A stretch of DNA of 64,000 nucleotides from NCBI RefSeq assembly GCF_947623445.1, contig NC_135243.1, positions 4,528,501 to 4,592,500 on the forward strand, read 5' to 3'. The position numbers and the translations under genes are program-made. Under the pieces are notes generated by a model. The model did not search any database. It was not told the origin of the DNA and was given only the letters and a program-made list of their open reading frames with translations. This document shows, piece after piece, positions 46,166 to 61,101 of the stretch. Numbering within the stretch: position 1 is the first letter of the stretch; every line of letters starts with the position of its first letter. The stretch comes from Clavelina lepadiformis (lineage: Eukaryota > Chordata > Ascidiacea > Aplousobranchia > Clavelinidae).

Positions 46166-48186
46166 TGGCGCTTCTTAAATTCATTCATTTAATGCGTGAT
46201 AAATGTCGAAATTTATAGCTTTTCAAGGAAATTTCTGTTTCCAAGATGAAAGGAAATAGCAACGTTATTCTTGTGAATGTTTAAAATATCATCTTAATAT
46301 TTATAATTACAGCTTTAGCATATTTTTAGACTTATATCATATCGGCTTATGTGGGCTGGGGTGTTTTACCTTCGCTATTTTGTCCAGCCATCATGGACTG
46401 TGTGGATTGTGGTCATCTGCGACAGGTCGACTTCATTCTATAACAGGCTGCTTCAAAACTGCAACGTTAAGGTTTGGGGAAAACATTGCGAGCCGCAAAT
46501 AGAGGAAACCCCAATATTAGCAAAGAACTGAGTTTGCTGTTCTTATCGACTTGATGCTTTGCTGCACCACTAATAACGCACTCCTTCATACTTTCTATGT
46601 TTATTGACGTGTGTTTAATAACCAAGGTAGAAATTCTCCGCATTTTTAACGAGGCAAATTTTCGGACCGCAGTTGGATCTGGTGTTTTCCACGATTTTGA
46701 TTTACATTATATTGTAAATTCGAAAAAATTGTAGTACATATTATATTTAAATATTGCTATATAAACATATATAATGAAATAATTATATCTATACATATCG
46801 ATTGCTTGTGTCAACCTAGCTAAGTTGGTTTTTATTTAAAACACAAAAAGTTAATGGCTGCGTTTAGTGTAAGACTACAGCAGCTTTTACTACTGAGATA
46901 GAGTGAAAATTCCAGCAGCGAGATGGTATTCACGCCTGACAAATATTCATTGTGTTGTTGTTGTTATTCATTTATTTGTTTAATTATGCGTGATGGACAG
47001 TTCGCCTTTAAAGCGCCGCGATCACGGCGGGTTTAATTATGACGCTAGTATGCGCTTTTCTTTTTCAAATAGTTTGGCGTTGAATCATTATTGTTTTGAC
47101 GGCCAGACAGAAACCACGGTTTAAAGAGTCCCGGCCTTCACTGATGGAAAAGCAAGTGAGGAGTCAGGCACATAAACTGGACACAGCTCTGTTGAGCACC
47201 AGCCGTCGCTTGACTGAAATGCAGATTTTACATTGTTTGCCATCTCTTCTTTATTTTTGGCTGCCTTTGCTGGTATATGAAGGTTGATTTGGCTGCAGGA
47301 GTTGGAATCCTTTTTAGAAAGCATAGTTTGAAAACATAAGTTTATTCACCCATACAACTCACGAATCCTAATTGGCAGAAAGCTCACTGACACTTGGTGG
47401 ACAAACTTTTCCATTTCCAACCTTGCTTTGACATGCTACATCCAATAGCAAAAGTCAAACGAATCTTCATTGGAGGATGATCTTGATACTCTGTTTTTTA
47501 TGTGTTCTTGTCTGGGTTGACCTAATTAAAGATTTTCCGCTGTGGCCAATCCTGCTACACCAATACAGTCGCAATGTTTTCATCATTTGTTGTGAAGCCA
47601 TTTACTTACATTTTGTCCCTGCGGTGTTTGTTAAAGCCTGATACGCTCAGATTTTTAAGTCCACGTGTTGGCTGTGGAACCAGTTACATTTAATTTTTTT
47701 AAATAGGTCATCCAGCATGTTAAAGATGAGCAGTTACGGGAATTAGATGCAAAAATTGAAGTTAGGTTACTGTAAGATTAAAATTTAGTTAAGTCATTCT
47801 TAACAAGAAATTTCAAAACCAGCTATTAATTTCAATCATACAGTGGCGAAAGGTTTTAATTCCGTAGACAGTTGCACATATTTCTGTATTTCCTGCTTCG
47901 CTTGTGGAAACCAGTCACATTCAGATTATCCTGAGAGGAACCGGTTTTATCGATTGCGGAATACATTTCCAGCAAAATTCTTTTCCCGATGTAATAGCCC
48001 TTATCCGGACAATCTGCAATGTAATAACCGTCCGACTATAACGCGAGCAGATATGCAATCAATAAAGCCGCTCTTCCTTGTGTAAAGCACATTGCAACAA
48101 GACAGTCCATCTTATGTCACTGCAGTTACTCAGAAAAATAACAAATTGATAAAATACTGTGCACAAATATTAATTGCCATAAGGTA
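46166..48186. repeat. 2-kb duplicated block, copy Y (parent of the satellite)
   Basis: Direct repeat of 41105-43070. It runs without a break into the satellite: its last 390 bp (47795-48186) are the first segment of the first monomer. Pieces at about 47291-47316 and 47505-47695 reappear inside each monomer with the intervening DNA removed. Confidence 0.9.
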
Positions 48187-51100
48187 TTCAATTTTTTGGA
48201 AGTGACTATTTCACCGTATGCAGGACATCTAGCCTGGTTAGGTTAGGAGAATTAAGGTAAGAACTTAGAATTCACATTACTGTTTAAGTTAAGTTAACAA
48301 GGTAGTTTGAACATTAGATTCGAAAGGTTATTTTTCCGGTGAAGTAATGGTAACTCTTTTTTTATCCCCGCATTTGCTGTAGAAGCCAGTTTCTTTCATG
48401 TTTAGTATTTACTGCGTTGATTGTGGAATCAGTTGCATTCAATTATTTTTTCGAAGTAGGTCACTCAGCATGTAAAAGTAGAGCGGTTTTGTTATGAATC
48501 CGGTTACCACTATTGAGATTTCATATAAAACAATTAACACTGGATCACAAACTTTTACATCTTTATGGTTGCAACTTGCAATGCATTTCAAGTCCACTTA
48601 GCATCATATATCTATACACGGTAAAAATACATGGAGCAACTGTGCAACCTAAATGGATGTAGCCTTTGATGTTGGGAGTTTTTTCCATGGCTGCAGGAGT
48701 TGGAATCCTTTTTTTTGTCTGGGTTGATTTAATTAAAGATCTTCCGCTGTGGCCAATCCTTCTACACCAATACAGTCGCAATGTTTTCATCATTTGTTGT
48801 GATGCCATTTACTTACATTTTGTCCCTGCGGTGTTTGTTGAAGCCTGATACGCTCAGATTTTTAAGTCCACGTGTTGGCTGTGGAACCAGTTACATTTAA
48901 TTTTCATTCTTAACAAGAAACTTCAAAACCAGCTATTAATTTCAATCATACAGTGGCGAAAGGTTTTGATTCCGTAGACAGTTGCACATATTTCTGTATT
49001 TCCTGCTTCGCTTGTGGAAACCAGTCACATTCAGATTATCCTGAGAGGAACCGGTTTTATCGATTGCGGAATACATTTCCAGCAAAATTCTTTTCCCGAT
49101 GTAATAGCCCTTATCCGGACAATCTGCAATGTAATAACCGTCCGACTATAACGCGAGCAGATATGCAACCAATAAAGCCGCTCTTCCTTGTGTAAAGCAC
49201 ATTGCAACAAGACAGTCCATCTTATGTCACTGCAGTTACTCAGAAAAATAACAAATTGATAAAATACTGTGCACAAATATTAATTGCCATAAGGTATTCA
49301 ATTTTTTGGAAGTGACTATTTCACCGTATGCAGGACATCTAGCCTGGTTAGGTTAGGAGAATTAAGGTAAGAACTTAGAATTCACATTACTGTTTAAGTT
49401 AAGTTAACAAGGTAGTTTGAACATTAGATTCGAAAGGTTATTTTTCCGGTGAAGTAATGGTAACTCTTTTTTTATCCCCGCATTTGCTGTAGAAGCCAGT
49501 TTCTTTCATGTTTAGTATTTACTGCGTTGATTGTGGAATCAGTTGCATTCAATTATTTTTTCGAAGTAGGTCACTCAGCATGTAAAAGAAGAGCGGTTTT
49601 GTTATGAATCCGGTTACCACTATTGAGATTTCATATAAAACAATTAACACTGGATCACAAACTTTTACATCTTTATGGTTGCAACTTGCAATGCATTTCA
49701 AGTCCACTTAGCATCATATATATATACACGGTAAAAATACATGGAGCAACTGTGCAACCGAAATGGATGTAGCTTTTGATGTTGGGAGTTTTTTCCATGG
49801 CTGCAGGAGTTGGAATCCTTTTTTTTTTGTCTGGGTTGATTTAATTAAAGATCTTCCGCTGTGGCCAATCCTGCTACACCAATACAGTCGCAATGTTTTC
49901 ATCATTTGTTGTGATGCCATTTACTTACATTTTGTCCCTGCGGTGTTTGTTGAAGCCTGATACGCTCAGATTTTTAAGTCCACGTGTTGGCTGTGGAACC
50001 AGTTACATTTAATTTTCATTCTTAACAAGAAATTTCAAAACCAGCTATTAATTTCAATCATACAGTGGCGAAAGGTTTTGATTCCGTAGACAGTTGCACA
50101 TATTTCTGTATTTCCTGCTTCGCTTGTGGAAACCAGTCACATTCAGATTATCCTGAGAGGAACCGGTTTTATCGATTGCGGAATACATTTCCAGCAAAAT
50201 TCTTTTCCCGATGTAATAGCCCTTATCCGGACAATCTGCAATGTAATAACCGTCCGACTATAACGCGAGCAGATATGCAACCAATAAAGCCGCTCTTCCT
50301 TGTGTAAAGCACATTGCAACAAGACAGTCCATCTTATGTCACTGCAGTTACTCAGAAAAATAACAAATTGATAAAATACTGTGCACAAATATTAATTGCC
50401 ATAAGGTATTCAATTTTTTGGAAGTGACTATTTCACCGTATGCAGGACATCTAGCCTGGTTAGGTTAGGAGAATTAAGGTAAGAACTTAGAATTCACATT
50501 ACTGTTTAAGTTAAGTTAACAAGGTAGTTTGAACATTAGATTCGAAAGGTTATTTTTCCGGTGAAGTAATGGTAACTCTTTTTTTATCCCCGCATTTGCT
50601 GTAGAAGCCAGTTTCTTTCATGTTTAGTATTTACTGCGTTGATTGTGGAATCAGTTGCATTCAATTATTTTTTCGAAGTAGGTCACTCAGCATGTAAAAG
50701 AAGAGCGGTTTTGTTATGAATCCGGTTACCACTATTGAGATTTCATATAAAACAATTAACACTGGATCACAAACTTTTACATCTTTATGGTTGCAACTTG
50801 CAATGCATTTCAAGTCCACTTAGCATCATATATATATACACGGTAAAAATACATGGAGCAACTGTGCAACCGAAATGGATGTAGCTTTTGATGTTGGGAG
50901 TTTTTCCATGGCTGCAGGAGTTGGAATCCTTTTTTTTTGTCTGGGTTGATTTAATTAAAGATCTTCCGCTGTGGCCAATCCTGCTACACCAATACAGTCG
51001 CAATGTTTTCATCATTTGTTGTGATGCCATTTACTTACATTTTGTCCCTGCGGTGTTTGTTGAAGCCTGATACACTCAGATTTTTAAGTCCACGTGTTGG

Positions 51101-52220
51101 CTGTGGAACCAGTTACATTTAATTTTCATTCTTAACAAGAAATTTCAAAACCAGCTATTAATTTCAATCATACAGTGGCGAAAGGTTTTGATTCCGTAGA
51201 CAGTTGCACATATTTCTGTATTTCCTGCTTCGCTTGTGGAAACCAGTCACATTCAGATTATCCTGAGAGGAACCGGTTTTATCGATTGCGGAATACATTT
51301 CCAGCAAAATTCTTTTCCCGATGTAATAGCCCTTATCCGGACAATCTGCAATGTAATAACCGTCCGACTATAACGCGAGCAGATATGCAACCAATAAAGC
51401 CGCTCTTCCTTGTGTAAAGCACATTGCAACAAGACAGTCCATCTTATGTCACTGCAGTTACTCAGAAAAATAACAAATTGATAAAATACTGTGCACAAAT
51501 ATTAATTGCCATAAGGTATTCAATTTTTTGGAAGCGACTATTTCACCGTATGCAGGACATCTAGCCTGGTTAGGTTAGGAGAATTAAGGTAAGAACTTAG
51601 AATTCACATTACTGTTTAAGTTAAGTTAACAAGGTAGTTTGAACATTAGATTCGAAAGGTTATTTTTCCGGTGAAGTAATGGTAACTCTTTTTTTATCCC
51701 CGCATTTGCTGTAGAAGCCAGTTTCTTTCATGTTTAGTATTTACTGCGTTGATTGTGGAATCAGTTGCATTCAATTATTTTTTCGAAGTAGGTCACTCAG
51801 CATGTAAAAGAAGAGCGGTTTTGTTATGAATCCGGTTACCACTATTGAGATTTCATATAAAACAATTAACACTGGATCACAAACTTTTACATCTTTATGG
51901 TTGCAACTTGCAATGCATTTCAAGTCCACTTAGCATCATATATATATACACGGTAAAAATACATGGAGCAACTGTGCAACCGAAATGGATGTAGCTTTTG
52001 ATGTTGGGAGTTTTTCCATGGCTGCAGGAGTTGGAATCCTTTTTTTTTGTCTGGGTTGATTTAATTAAAGATCTTCCGCTGTGGCCAATCCTGCTAATGT
52101 TTTCATCATTTGTTGTGATGCCATTTACTTACATTTTGTCCCTGCGGTGTTTGTTGAAGCCTGATACACTCAGATTTTTAAGTCCACGTGTTGGCTGTGG
52201 AACCAGTTACATTTAATTTT

Positions 52221-55200
52221 CATTCTTAACAAGAAATTTCAAAACCAGCTATTAATTTCAATCATACAGTGGCGAAAGGTTTTGATTCCGTAGACAGTTG
52301 CACATATTTCTGTATTTCCTGCTTCGCTTGTGGAAACCAGTCACATTCAGATTATCCTGAGAGGAACCGGTTTTATCGATTGCGGAATACATTTCCAGCA
52401 AAATTCTTTTCCCGATGTAATAGCCCTTATCCGGACAATCTGCAATGTAATAACCGTCCGACTATAACGCGAGCAGATATGCAACCAATAAAGCCGCTCT
52501 TCCTTGTGTAAAGCACATTGCAACAAGACAGTCCATCTTATGTCACTGCAGTTACTCAGAAAAATAACAAATTGATAAAATACTGTGCACAAATATTAAT
52601 TGCCGTAAGGTATTCAATTTTTTGGAAGTGACTATTTCACCGTATGCAGGACATCTAGCCTGGTTAGGTTAGGAGAATTAAGGTAAGAACTTAGAATTCA
52701 CATTACTGTTTAAGTTAAGTTAACAAGGTAGTTTGAACATTAGATTCGAAAGGTTATTTTTCCGGTGAAGTAATGGTAACTCTTTTTTTATCCCCGCATT
52801 TGCTGTAGAAGCCAGTTTCTTTCATGTTTAGTATTTACTGCGTTGATTGTGGAATCAGTTGCATTCAATTATTTTTTCGAAGTAGGTCACTCAGCATGTA
52901 AAAGAAGAGCGGTTTTGTTATGAATCCGGTTACCACTATTGAGATTTCATATAAAACAATTAACACTGGATCACAAACTTTTACATCTTTATGGTTGCAA
53001 CTTGCAATGCATTTCAAGTCCACTTAGCATCATATATATATACACGGTAAAAATACATGGAGCAACTGTGCAACCGAAATGGATGTAGCTTTTGATGTTG
53101 GGAGTTTTTCCATGGCTGCAGGAGTTGGAATCCTTTTTTTTTGTCTGGGTTGATTTAATTAAAGATCTTCCGCTGTGGCCAATCCTGCTACACCAATACA
53201 GTCGCAATGTTTTCATCACTTGTTGTGATGCCATTTACTTACATTTTGTCCCTGCGGTGTTTGTTGAAGCCTGATACACTCAGATTTTTAAGTCCACGTG
53301 TTGGCTGTGGAACCAGTTACATTTAATTTTCATTCTTAACAAGAAATTTCAAAACCAGCTTTTAATTTCAATCATACAGTGGCGAAAGGTTTTGATTTCG
53401 TAGACAGTTGCACATATTTCTGTATTTCCTGCTTCGCTTGTGGAAACCAGTCACATTCAGATTATCCTGAGAGGAACCGGTTTTATCGATTGCGGAATAC
53501 ATTTCCAGCAAAATTCTTTTCCCGATGTAATAGCCCTTATCCGGACAATCTGCAATGTAATAACCGTCCGACTATAACGCGAGCAGATATGCAACCAATA
53601 AAGCCGCTCTTCCTTGTGTAAAGCACATTGCAACAAGACAGTCCATCTTATGTCACTGCAGTTACTCAGAAAAATAACAAATTGATAAAATACTGTGCAC
53701 AAATATTAATTGCCGTAAGGTATTCAATTTTTTGGAAGTGACTATTTCACCGTATGCAGGACATCTAGCCTGGTTAGGTTAGGAGAATTAAGGTAAGAAC
53801 TTAGAATTCACATTACTGTTTAAGTTAAGTTAACAAGGTAGTTTGAACATTAGATTCGAAAGGTTATTTTTCCGGTGAAGTAATGGTAACTCTTTTTTTA
53901 TCCCCGCATTTGCTGTAGAAGCCAGTTTCTTTCATGTTTAGTATTTACTGCGTTGATTGTGGAATCAGTTGCATTCAATTATTTTTTCGAAGTAGGTCAC
54001 TCAGCATGTAAAAGAAGAGCGGTTTTGTTATGAATCCGGTTACCACTATTGAGATTTCATATAAAACAATTAACACTGGATCACAAACTTTTACATCTTT
54101 ATGGTTGCAACTTGCAATGCATTTCAAGTCCACTTAGCATCATATATATATACACGGTAAAAATACATGGAGCAACTGTGCAACCGAAATGGATGTAGCT
54201 TTTGATGTTGGGAGTTTTTTCCATGGCTGCAGGAGTTGGAATCCTTTTTTTTTTGTCTGGGTTGATTTAATTAAAGATCTTCCGCTGTGGCCAATCCTGC
54301 TACACCAATACAGTCGCAATGTTTTCATCATTTGTTGTGATGCCATTTACTTACATTTTGTCCCTGCGGTGTTTGTTGAAGCCTGATACGCTCAGATTTT
54401 TAAGTCCACGTGTTGGCTGTGGAACCAGTTACATTTAATTTTCATTCTTAACAAGAAATTTCAAAACCAGCTATTAATTTCAATCATACAGTGGCGAAAG
54501 GTTTTGATTCCGTAGACAGTTGCACATATTTCTGTATTTCCTGCTTCGCTTGTGGAAACCAGTCACATTCAGATTATCCTGAGAGGAACCGGTTTTATCG
54601 ATTGCGGAATACATTTCCAGCAAAATTCTTTTCCCGATGTAATAGCCCTTATCCGGACAATCTGCAATGTAATAACCGTCCGACTATAACGCGAGCAGAT
54701 ATGCAACCAATAAAGCCGCTCTTCCTTGTGTAAAGCACATTGCAACAAGACAGTCCATCTTATGTCACTGCAGTTACTCAGAAAAATAACAAATTGATAA
54801 AATACTGTGCACAAATATTAATTGCCATAAGGTATTCAATTTTTTGGAAGTGACTATTTCACCGTATGCAGGACATCTAGCCTGGTTAGGTTAGGAGAAT
54901 TAAGGTAAGAACTTAGAATTCACATTACTGTTTAAGTTAAGTTAACAAGGTAGTTTGAACATTAGATTCGAAAGGTTATTTTTCCGGTGAAGTAATGGTA
55001 ACTCTTTTTTTATCCCCGCATTTGCTGTAGAAGCCAGTTTCTTTCATGTTTAGTATTTACTGCGTTGATTGTGGAATTAGTTGCATTCAATTATTTTTTC
55101 GAAGTAGGTCACTCAGCATGTAAAAGAAGAGCGGTTTTGTTATGAATCCGGTTACCACTATTGAGATTTCATATAAAACAATTAACACTGGATCACAAAC

Positions 55201-55552
55201 TTTTACATCTTTATGGTTGCAACTTGCAATGCATTTCAAGTCCACTTAGCATCATATATATATACACGGTAAAAATACATGGAGCAACTGTGCAACCGAA
55301 ATGGATGTAGCTTTTGATGTTGGGAGTTTTTCCATGGCTGCAGGAGCTGGAATCCTTTTTTTTTGTCTGGGTTGATTTAATTAAAGATCTTCCGCTGTGG
55401 CCAATCCTGCTACACCAATACAGTCGCAATGTTTTCATCATTTGTTGTGATGCCATTTACTTACATTTTGTCCCTGCGGTGTTTGTTGAAGCCTGATACG
55501 CTCAGATTTTTAAGTCCACGTGTTGGCTGTGGAACCAGTTACATTTAATTTT
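52221..55552. repeat. Three-monomer block, first copy of a higher-order repeat
   Basis: This block carries private variants in order: CATCACTTG with GATACACTC; then CAGCTTTTAATTTC with TTTTGATTTCG; then a 10-T tract; then GTGGAATTAG. The same series recurs 8881 bp later from 61102. No other monomers carry CAGCTTTTAATTTC, TTTTGATTTCG or GTGGAATTAG. Confidence 0.8.
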
Positions 55553-58500
55553 CATTCTTAACAAGAAATTTCAAAACCAGCTATTAATTTCAATCATACA
55601 GTGGCGAAAGGTTTTGATTCCGTAGACAGTTGCACATATTTCTGTATTTCCTGCTTCGCTTGTGGAAACCAGTCACATTCAGATTATCCTGAGAGGAACC
55701 GGTTTTATCGATTGCGGAATACATTTCCAGCAAAATTCTTTTCCCGATGTAATAGCCCTTATCCGGACAATCTGCAATGTAATAACCGTCCGACTATAAC
55801 GCGAGCAGATATGCAACCAATAAAGCCGCTCTTCCTTGTGTAAAGCACATTGCAACAAGACAGTCCATCTTATGTCACTGCAGTTACTCAGAAAAATAAC
55901 AAATTGATAAAATACTGTGCACAAATATTAATTGCCATAAGGTATTCAATTTTTTGGAAGTGACTATTTCACCGTATGCAGGACATCTAGCCTGGTTAGG
56001 TTAGGAGAATTAAGGTAAGAACTTAGAATTCACATTACTGTTTAAGTTAAGTTAACAAGGTAGTTTGAACATTAGATTCGAAAGGTTATTTTTCCGGTGA
56101 AGTAATGGTAACTCTTTTTTTATCCCCGCATTTGCTGTAGAAGCCAGTTTCTTTCATGTTTAGTATTTACTGCGTTGATTGTGGAATCAGTTGCATTCAA
56201 TTATTTTTTCGAAGTAGGTCACTCAGCATGTAAAAGAAGAGCGGTTTTGTTATGAATCCGGTTACCACTATTGAGATTTCATATAAAACAATTAACACTG
56301 GATCACAAACTTTTACATCTTTATGGTTGCAACTTGCAATGCATTTCAAGTCCACTTAGCATCATATATATATACACGGTAAAAATACATGGAGCAACTG
56401 TGCAACCGAAATGGATGTAGCTTTTGATGTTGGGAGTTTTTCCATGGCTGCAGGAGTTGGAATCCTTTTTTTTTGTCTGGGTTGATTTAATTAAAGATCT
56501 TCCGCTGTGGCCAATCCTGCTACACCAATACAGTCGCAATGTTTTCATCATTTGTTGTGATGCCATTTACTTACATTTTGTCCCTGCGGTGTTTGTTGAA
56601 GCCTGATACACTCAGATTTTTAAGTCCACGTGTTGGCTGTGGAACCAGTTACATTTAATTTTCATTCTTAACAAGAAATTTCAAAACCAGCTATTAATTT
56701 CAATCATACAGTGGCGAAAGGTTTTGATTCCGTAGACAGTTGCACATATTTCTGTATTTCCTGCTTCGCTTGTGGAAACCAGTCACATTCAGATTATCCT
56801 GAGAGGAACCGGTTTTATCGATTGCGGAATACATTTCCAGCAAAATTCTTTTCCCGATGTAATAGCCCTTATCCGGACAATCTGCAATGTAATAACCGTC
56901 CGACTATAACGCGAGCAGATATGCAACCAATAAAGCCGCTCTTCCTTGTGTAAAGCACATTGCAACAAGACAGTCCATCTTATGTCACTGCAGTTACTCA
57001 GAAAAATAACAAATTGATAAAATACTGTGCACAAATATTAATTGCCGTAAGGTATTCAATTTTTTGGAAGTGACTATTTCACCGTATGCAGGACATCTAG
57101 CCTGGTTAGGTTAGGAGAATTAAGGTAAGAACTTAGAATTCACATTACTGTTTAAGTTAAGTTAACAAGGTAGTTTGAACATTAGATTCGAAAGGTTATT
57201 TTTCCGGTGAAGTAATGGTAACTCTTTTTTTATCCCCGCATTTGCTGTAGAAGCCAGTTTCTTTCATGTTTAGTATTTACTGCGTTGATTGTGGAATCAG
57301 TTGCATTCAATTATTTTTTCGAAGTAGGTCACTCAGCATGTAAAAGAAGAGCGGTTTTGTTATGAATCCGGTTACCACTATTGAGATTTCATATAAAACA
57401 ATTAACACTGGATCACAAACTTTTACATCTTTATGGTTGCAACTTGCAATGCATTTCAAGTCCACTTAGCATCATATATATATACACGGTAAAAATACAT
57501 GGAGCAACTGTGCAACCGAAATGGATGTAGCTTTTGATGTTGGGAGTTTTTCCATGGCTGCACGAGTTGGAATCCTTTTTTTTTGTCTGGGTTGATTTAA
57601 TTAAAGATCTTCCGCTGTGGCCAATCCTGCTACACCAATACAGTCGCAATGTTTTCATCACTTGTTGTGATGCCATTTACTTACATTTTGTCCCTGCGGT
57701 GTTTGTTGAAGCCTGATACACTCAGATTTTTAGTCCACGTGTTGGCTGTGGAACCAGTTACATTTAATTTTCATTCTTAACAAGAAATTTCAAAACCAGC
57801 TATTAATTTCAATCATACAGTGGCGAAAGGTTTTGATTCCGTAGACAGTTGCACATATTTCTGTATTTCCTGCTTCGCTTGTGGAAACCAGTCACATTCA
57901 GATTATCCTGAGAGGAACCGGTTTTATCGATTGCGGAATACATTTCCAGCAAAATTCTTTTCCCGATGTAATAGCCCTTATCCGGACAATCTGCAATGTA
58001 ATAACCGTCCGACTATAACGCGAGCAGATATGCAACCAATAAAGCCGCTCTTCCTTGTGTAAAGCACATTGCAACAAGACAGTCCATCTTATGTCACTGC
58101 AGTTACTCAGAAAAATAACAAATTGATAAAATACTGTGCACAAATATTAATTGCCGTAAGGTATTCAATTTTTTGGAAGTGACTATTTCACCGTATGCAG
58201 GACATCTAGCCTGGTTAGGTTAGGAGAATTAAGGTAAGAACTTAGAATTCACATTACTGTTTAAGTTAAGTTAACAAGGTAGTTTGAACATTAGATTCGA
58301 AAGGTTATTTTTCCGGTGAAGTAATGGTAACTCTTTTTTTATCCCCGCATTTGCTGTAGAAGCCAGTTTCTTTCATGTTTAGTATTTACTGCGTTAATTG
58401 TGGAATCAGTTGCATTCAATTATTTTTTCGAAGTAGGTCACTCAGCATGTAAAAGAAGAGCGGTTTTGTTATGATTCCGGTTACCACTATTGAGATTTCA

Positions 58501-61101
58501 TATAAAACAATTAACACTGGATCACAAACTTTTACATCTTTATGGTTGCAACTTGCAATGCATTTCAAGTCCACTTAGCATCATATATATATACACGGTA
58601 AAAATACATGGAGCAACTGTGCAACCGAAATGGATGTAGCTTTTGATGTTGGGAGTTTTTCCATGGCTGCAGGAGTTGGAATCCTTTTTTTTTGTCTGGG
58701 TTGATTTAATTAAAGATCTTCCGCTGTGGCCAATCCTGCTACACCAATACAGTCGCAATGTTTTCATCATTTGTTGTGATGCCATTTACTTACATTTTGT
58801 CCCTGCGGTGTTTGTTGAAGCCTGATACGCTCAGATTTTTAAGTCCACGTGTTGGCTGTGAAACCAGTTACATTTAATTTTCATTCTTAACAAGAAATTT
58901 CAAAACCAGCTATTAATTTCAATCATACAGTGGCGAAAGGTTTTGATTCCGTAGACAGTTGCACATATTTCTGTATTTCCTGCTTCGCTTGTGGAAACCA
59001 GTCACATTCAGATTATCCTGAGAGGAACCGGTTTTATCGATTGCGGAATACATTTCCAGCAAAATTCTTTTCCCGATGTAATAGCCCTTATCCGGACAAT
59101 CTGCAATGTAATAACCGTCCGACTATAACGCGAGCAGATATGCAACCAATAAAGCCGCTCTTCCTTGTGTAAAGCACATTGCAACAAGACAGTCCATCTT
59201 ATGTCACTGCAGTTACTCAGAAAAATAACAAATTGATAAAATACTGTGCACAAATATTAATTGCCGTAAGGTATTCAATTTTTTGGAAGTGACTATTTCA
59301 CCGTATGCAGGACATCTAGCCTGGTTAGGTTAGGAGAATTAAGGTAAGAACTTAGAATTCACATTACTGTTTAAGTTAAGTTAACAAGGTAGTTTGAACA
59401 TTAGATTCGAAAGGTTATTTTTCCGGTGAAGTAATGGTAACTCTTTTTTTATCCCCGCATTTGCTGTAGAAGCCAGTTTCTTTCATGTTTAGTATTTACT
59501 GCGTTGATTGTGGAATCAGTTGCATTCAATTATTTTTTCGAAGTAGGTCACTCAGCATGTAAAAGAAGAGCGGTTTTGTTATGAATCCGGTTACCACTAT
59601 TGAGATTTCATATAAAACAATTAACACTGGATCACAAACTTTTACATCTTTATGGTTGCAACTTGCAATGCATTTCAAGTCCACTTAGCATCATATATAT
59701 ATACACGGTAAAAATACATGGAGCAACTGTGCAACCGAAATGGATGTAGCTTTTGATGTTGGGAGTTTTTCCATGGCTGCAGGAGTTGGAATCCTTTTTT
59801 TTTGTCTGGGTTGATTTAATTAAAGATCTTCCGCTGTGGCCAATCCTGCTACACCAATACAGTCGCAATGTTTTCATTACTTGTTGTGATGCCATTTACT
59901 TACATTTTGTCCCTGCGGTGTTTGTTGAAGCCTGATACACTCAGATTTTTAAGTCCACGTGTTGGCTGTGGAACCAGTTACATTTAATTTTCATTCTTAA
60001 CAAGAAATTTCAAAACCAGCTATTAATTTCAATCATACAGTGGCGAAAGGTTTTGATTCCGTAGACAGTTGCACATATTTCTGTATTTCCTGCTTCGCTT
60101 GTGGAAACCAGTCACATTCAGATTATCCTGAGAGGAACCGGTTTTATCGATTGCGGAATACATTTCCAGCAAAATTCTTTTCCCGATGTAATAGCCCTTA
60201 TCCGGACAATCTGCAATGTAATAACCGTCCGACTATAACGCGAGCAGATATGCAACCAATAAAGCCGCTCTTCCTTGTGTAAAGCACATTGCAACAAAAC
60301 AGTCCATCTTATGTCACTGCAGTTACTCAGAAAAATAACAAATTGATAAAATACTGTGCACAAATATTAATTGCCGTAAGGTATTCAATTTTTTGGAAGT
60401 GACTATTTCACCGTATGCAGGACATCTAGCCTGGTTAGGTTAGGAGAATTAAGGTAAGAACTTAGAATTCACATTACTGTTTAAGTTAAGTTAACAAGGT
60501 AGTTTGAACATTAGATTCGAAAGGTTATTTTTCCGGTGAAGTAATGGTAACTCTTTTTTTATCCCCGCATTTGCTGTAGAAGCCAGTTTCTTTCATGTTT
60601 AGTATTTACTGCGTTGATTGTGGAATCAGTTGCATTCAATTATTTTTTCGAAGTAGGTCACTCAGCATGTAAAAGAAGAGCGGTTTTGTTATGAATCCGG
60701 TTACCACTATTGAGATTTCATATAAAACAATTAACACTGGATCACAAACTTTTACATCTTTATGGTTGCAACTTGCAATGCATTTCAAGTCCACTTAGCA
60801 TCATATATATATACACGGTAAAAATACATGGAGCAACTGTGCAACCGAAATGGATGTAGCTTTTGATGTTGGGAGTTTTTCCATGGCTGCAGGAGTTGGA
60901 ATCCTTTTTTTTTGTCTGGGTTGATTTAATTAAAGATCTTCCGCTGTGGCCAATCCTGCTACACCAATACAGTCGCAATGTTTTCATCATTTGTTGTGAT
61001 GCCATTTACTTACATTTTGTCCCTGCGGTGTTTGTTGAAGCCTGATACGCTCAGATTTTTAAGTCCACGTGTTGGCTGTGGAACCAGTTACATTTAATTT
61101 T

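Noticed and set aside
48238-48249. GGTTAGGTTAGG in each monomer, resembling telomere repeats
   Set aside because: Only two short units per monomer with no extension; consistent with chance in a repeated sequence.
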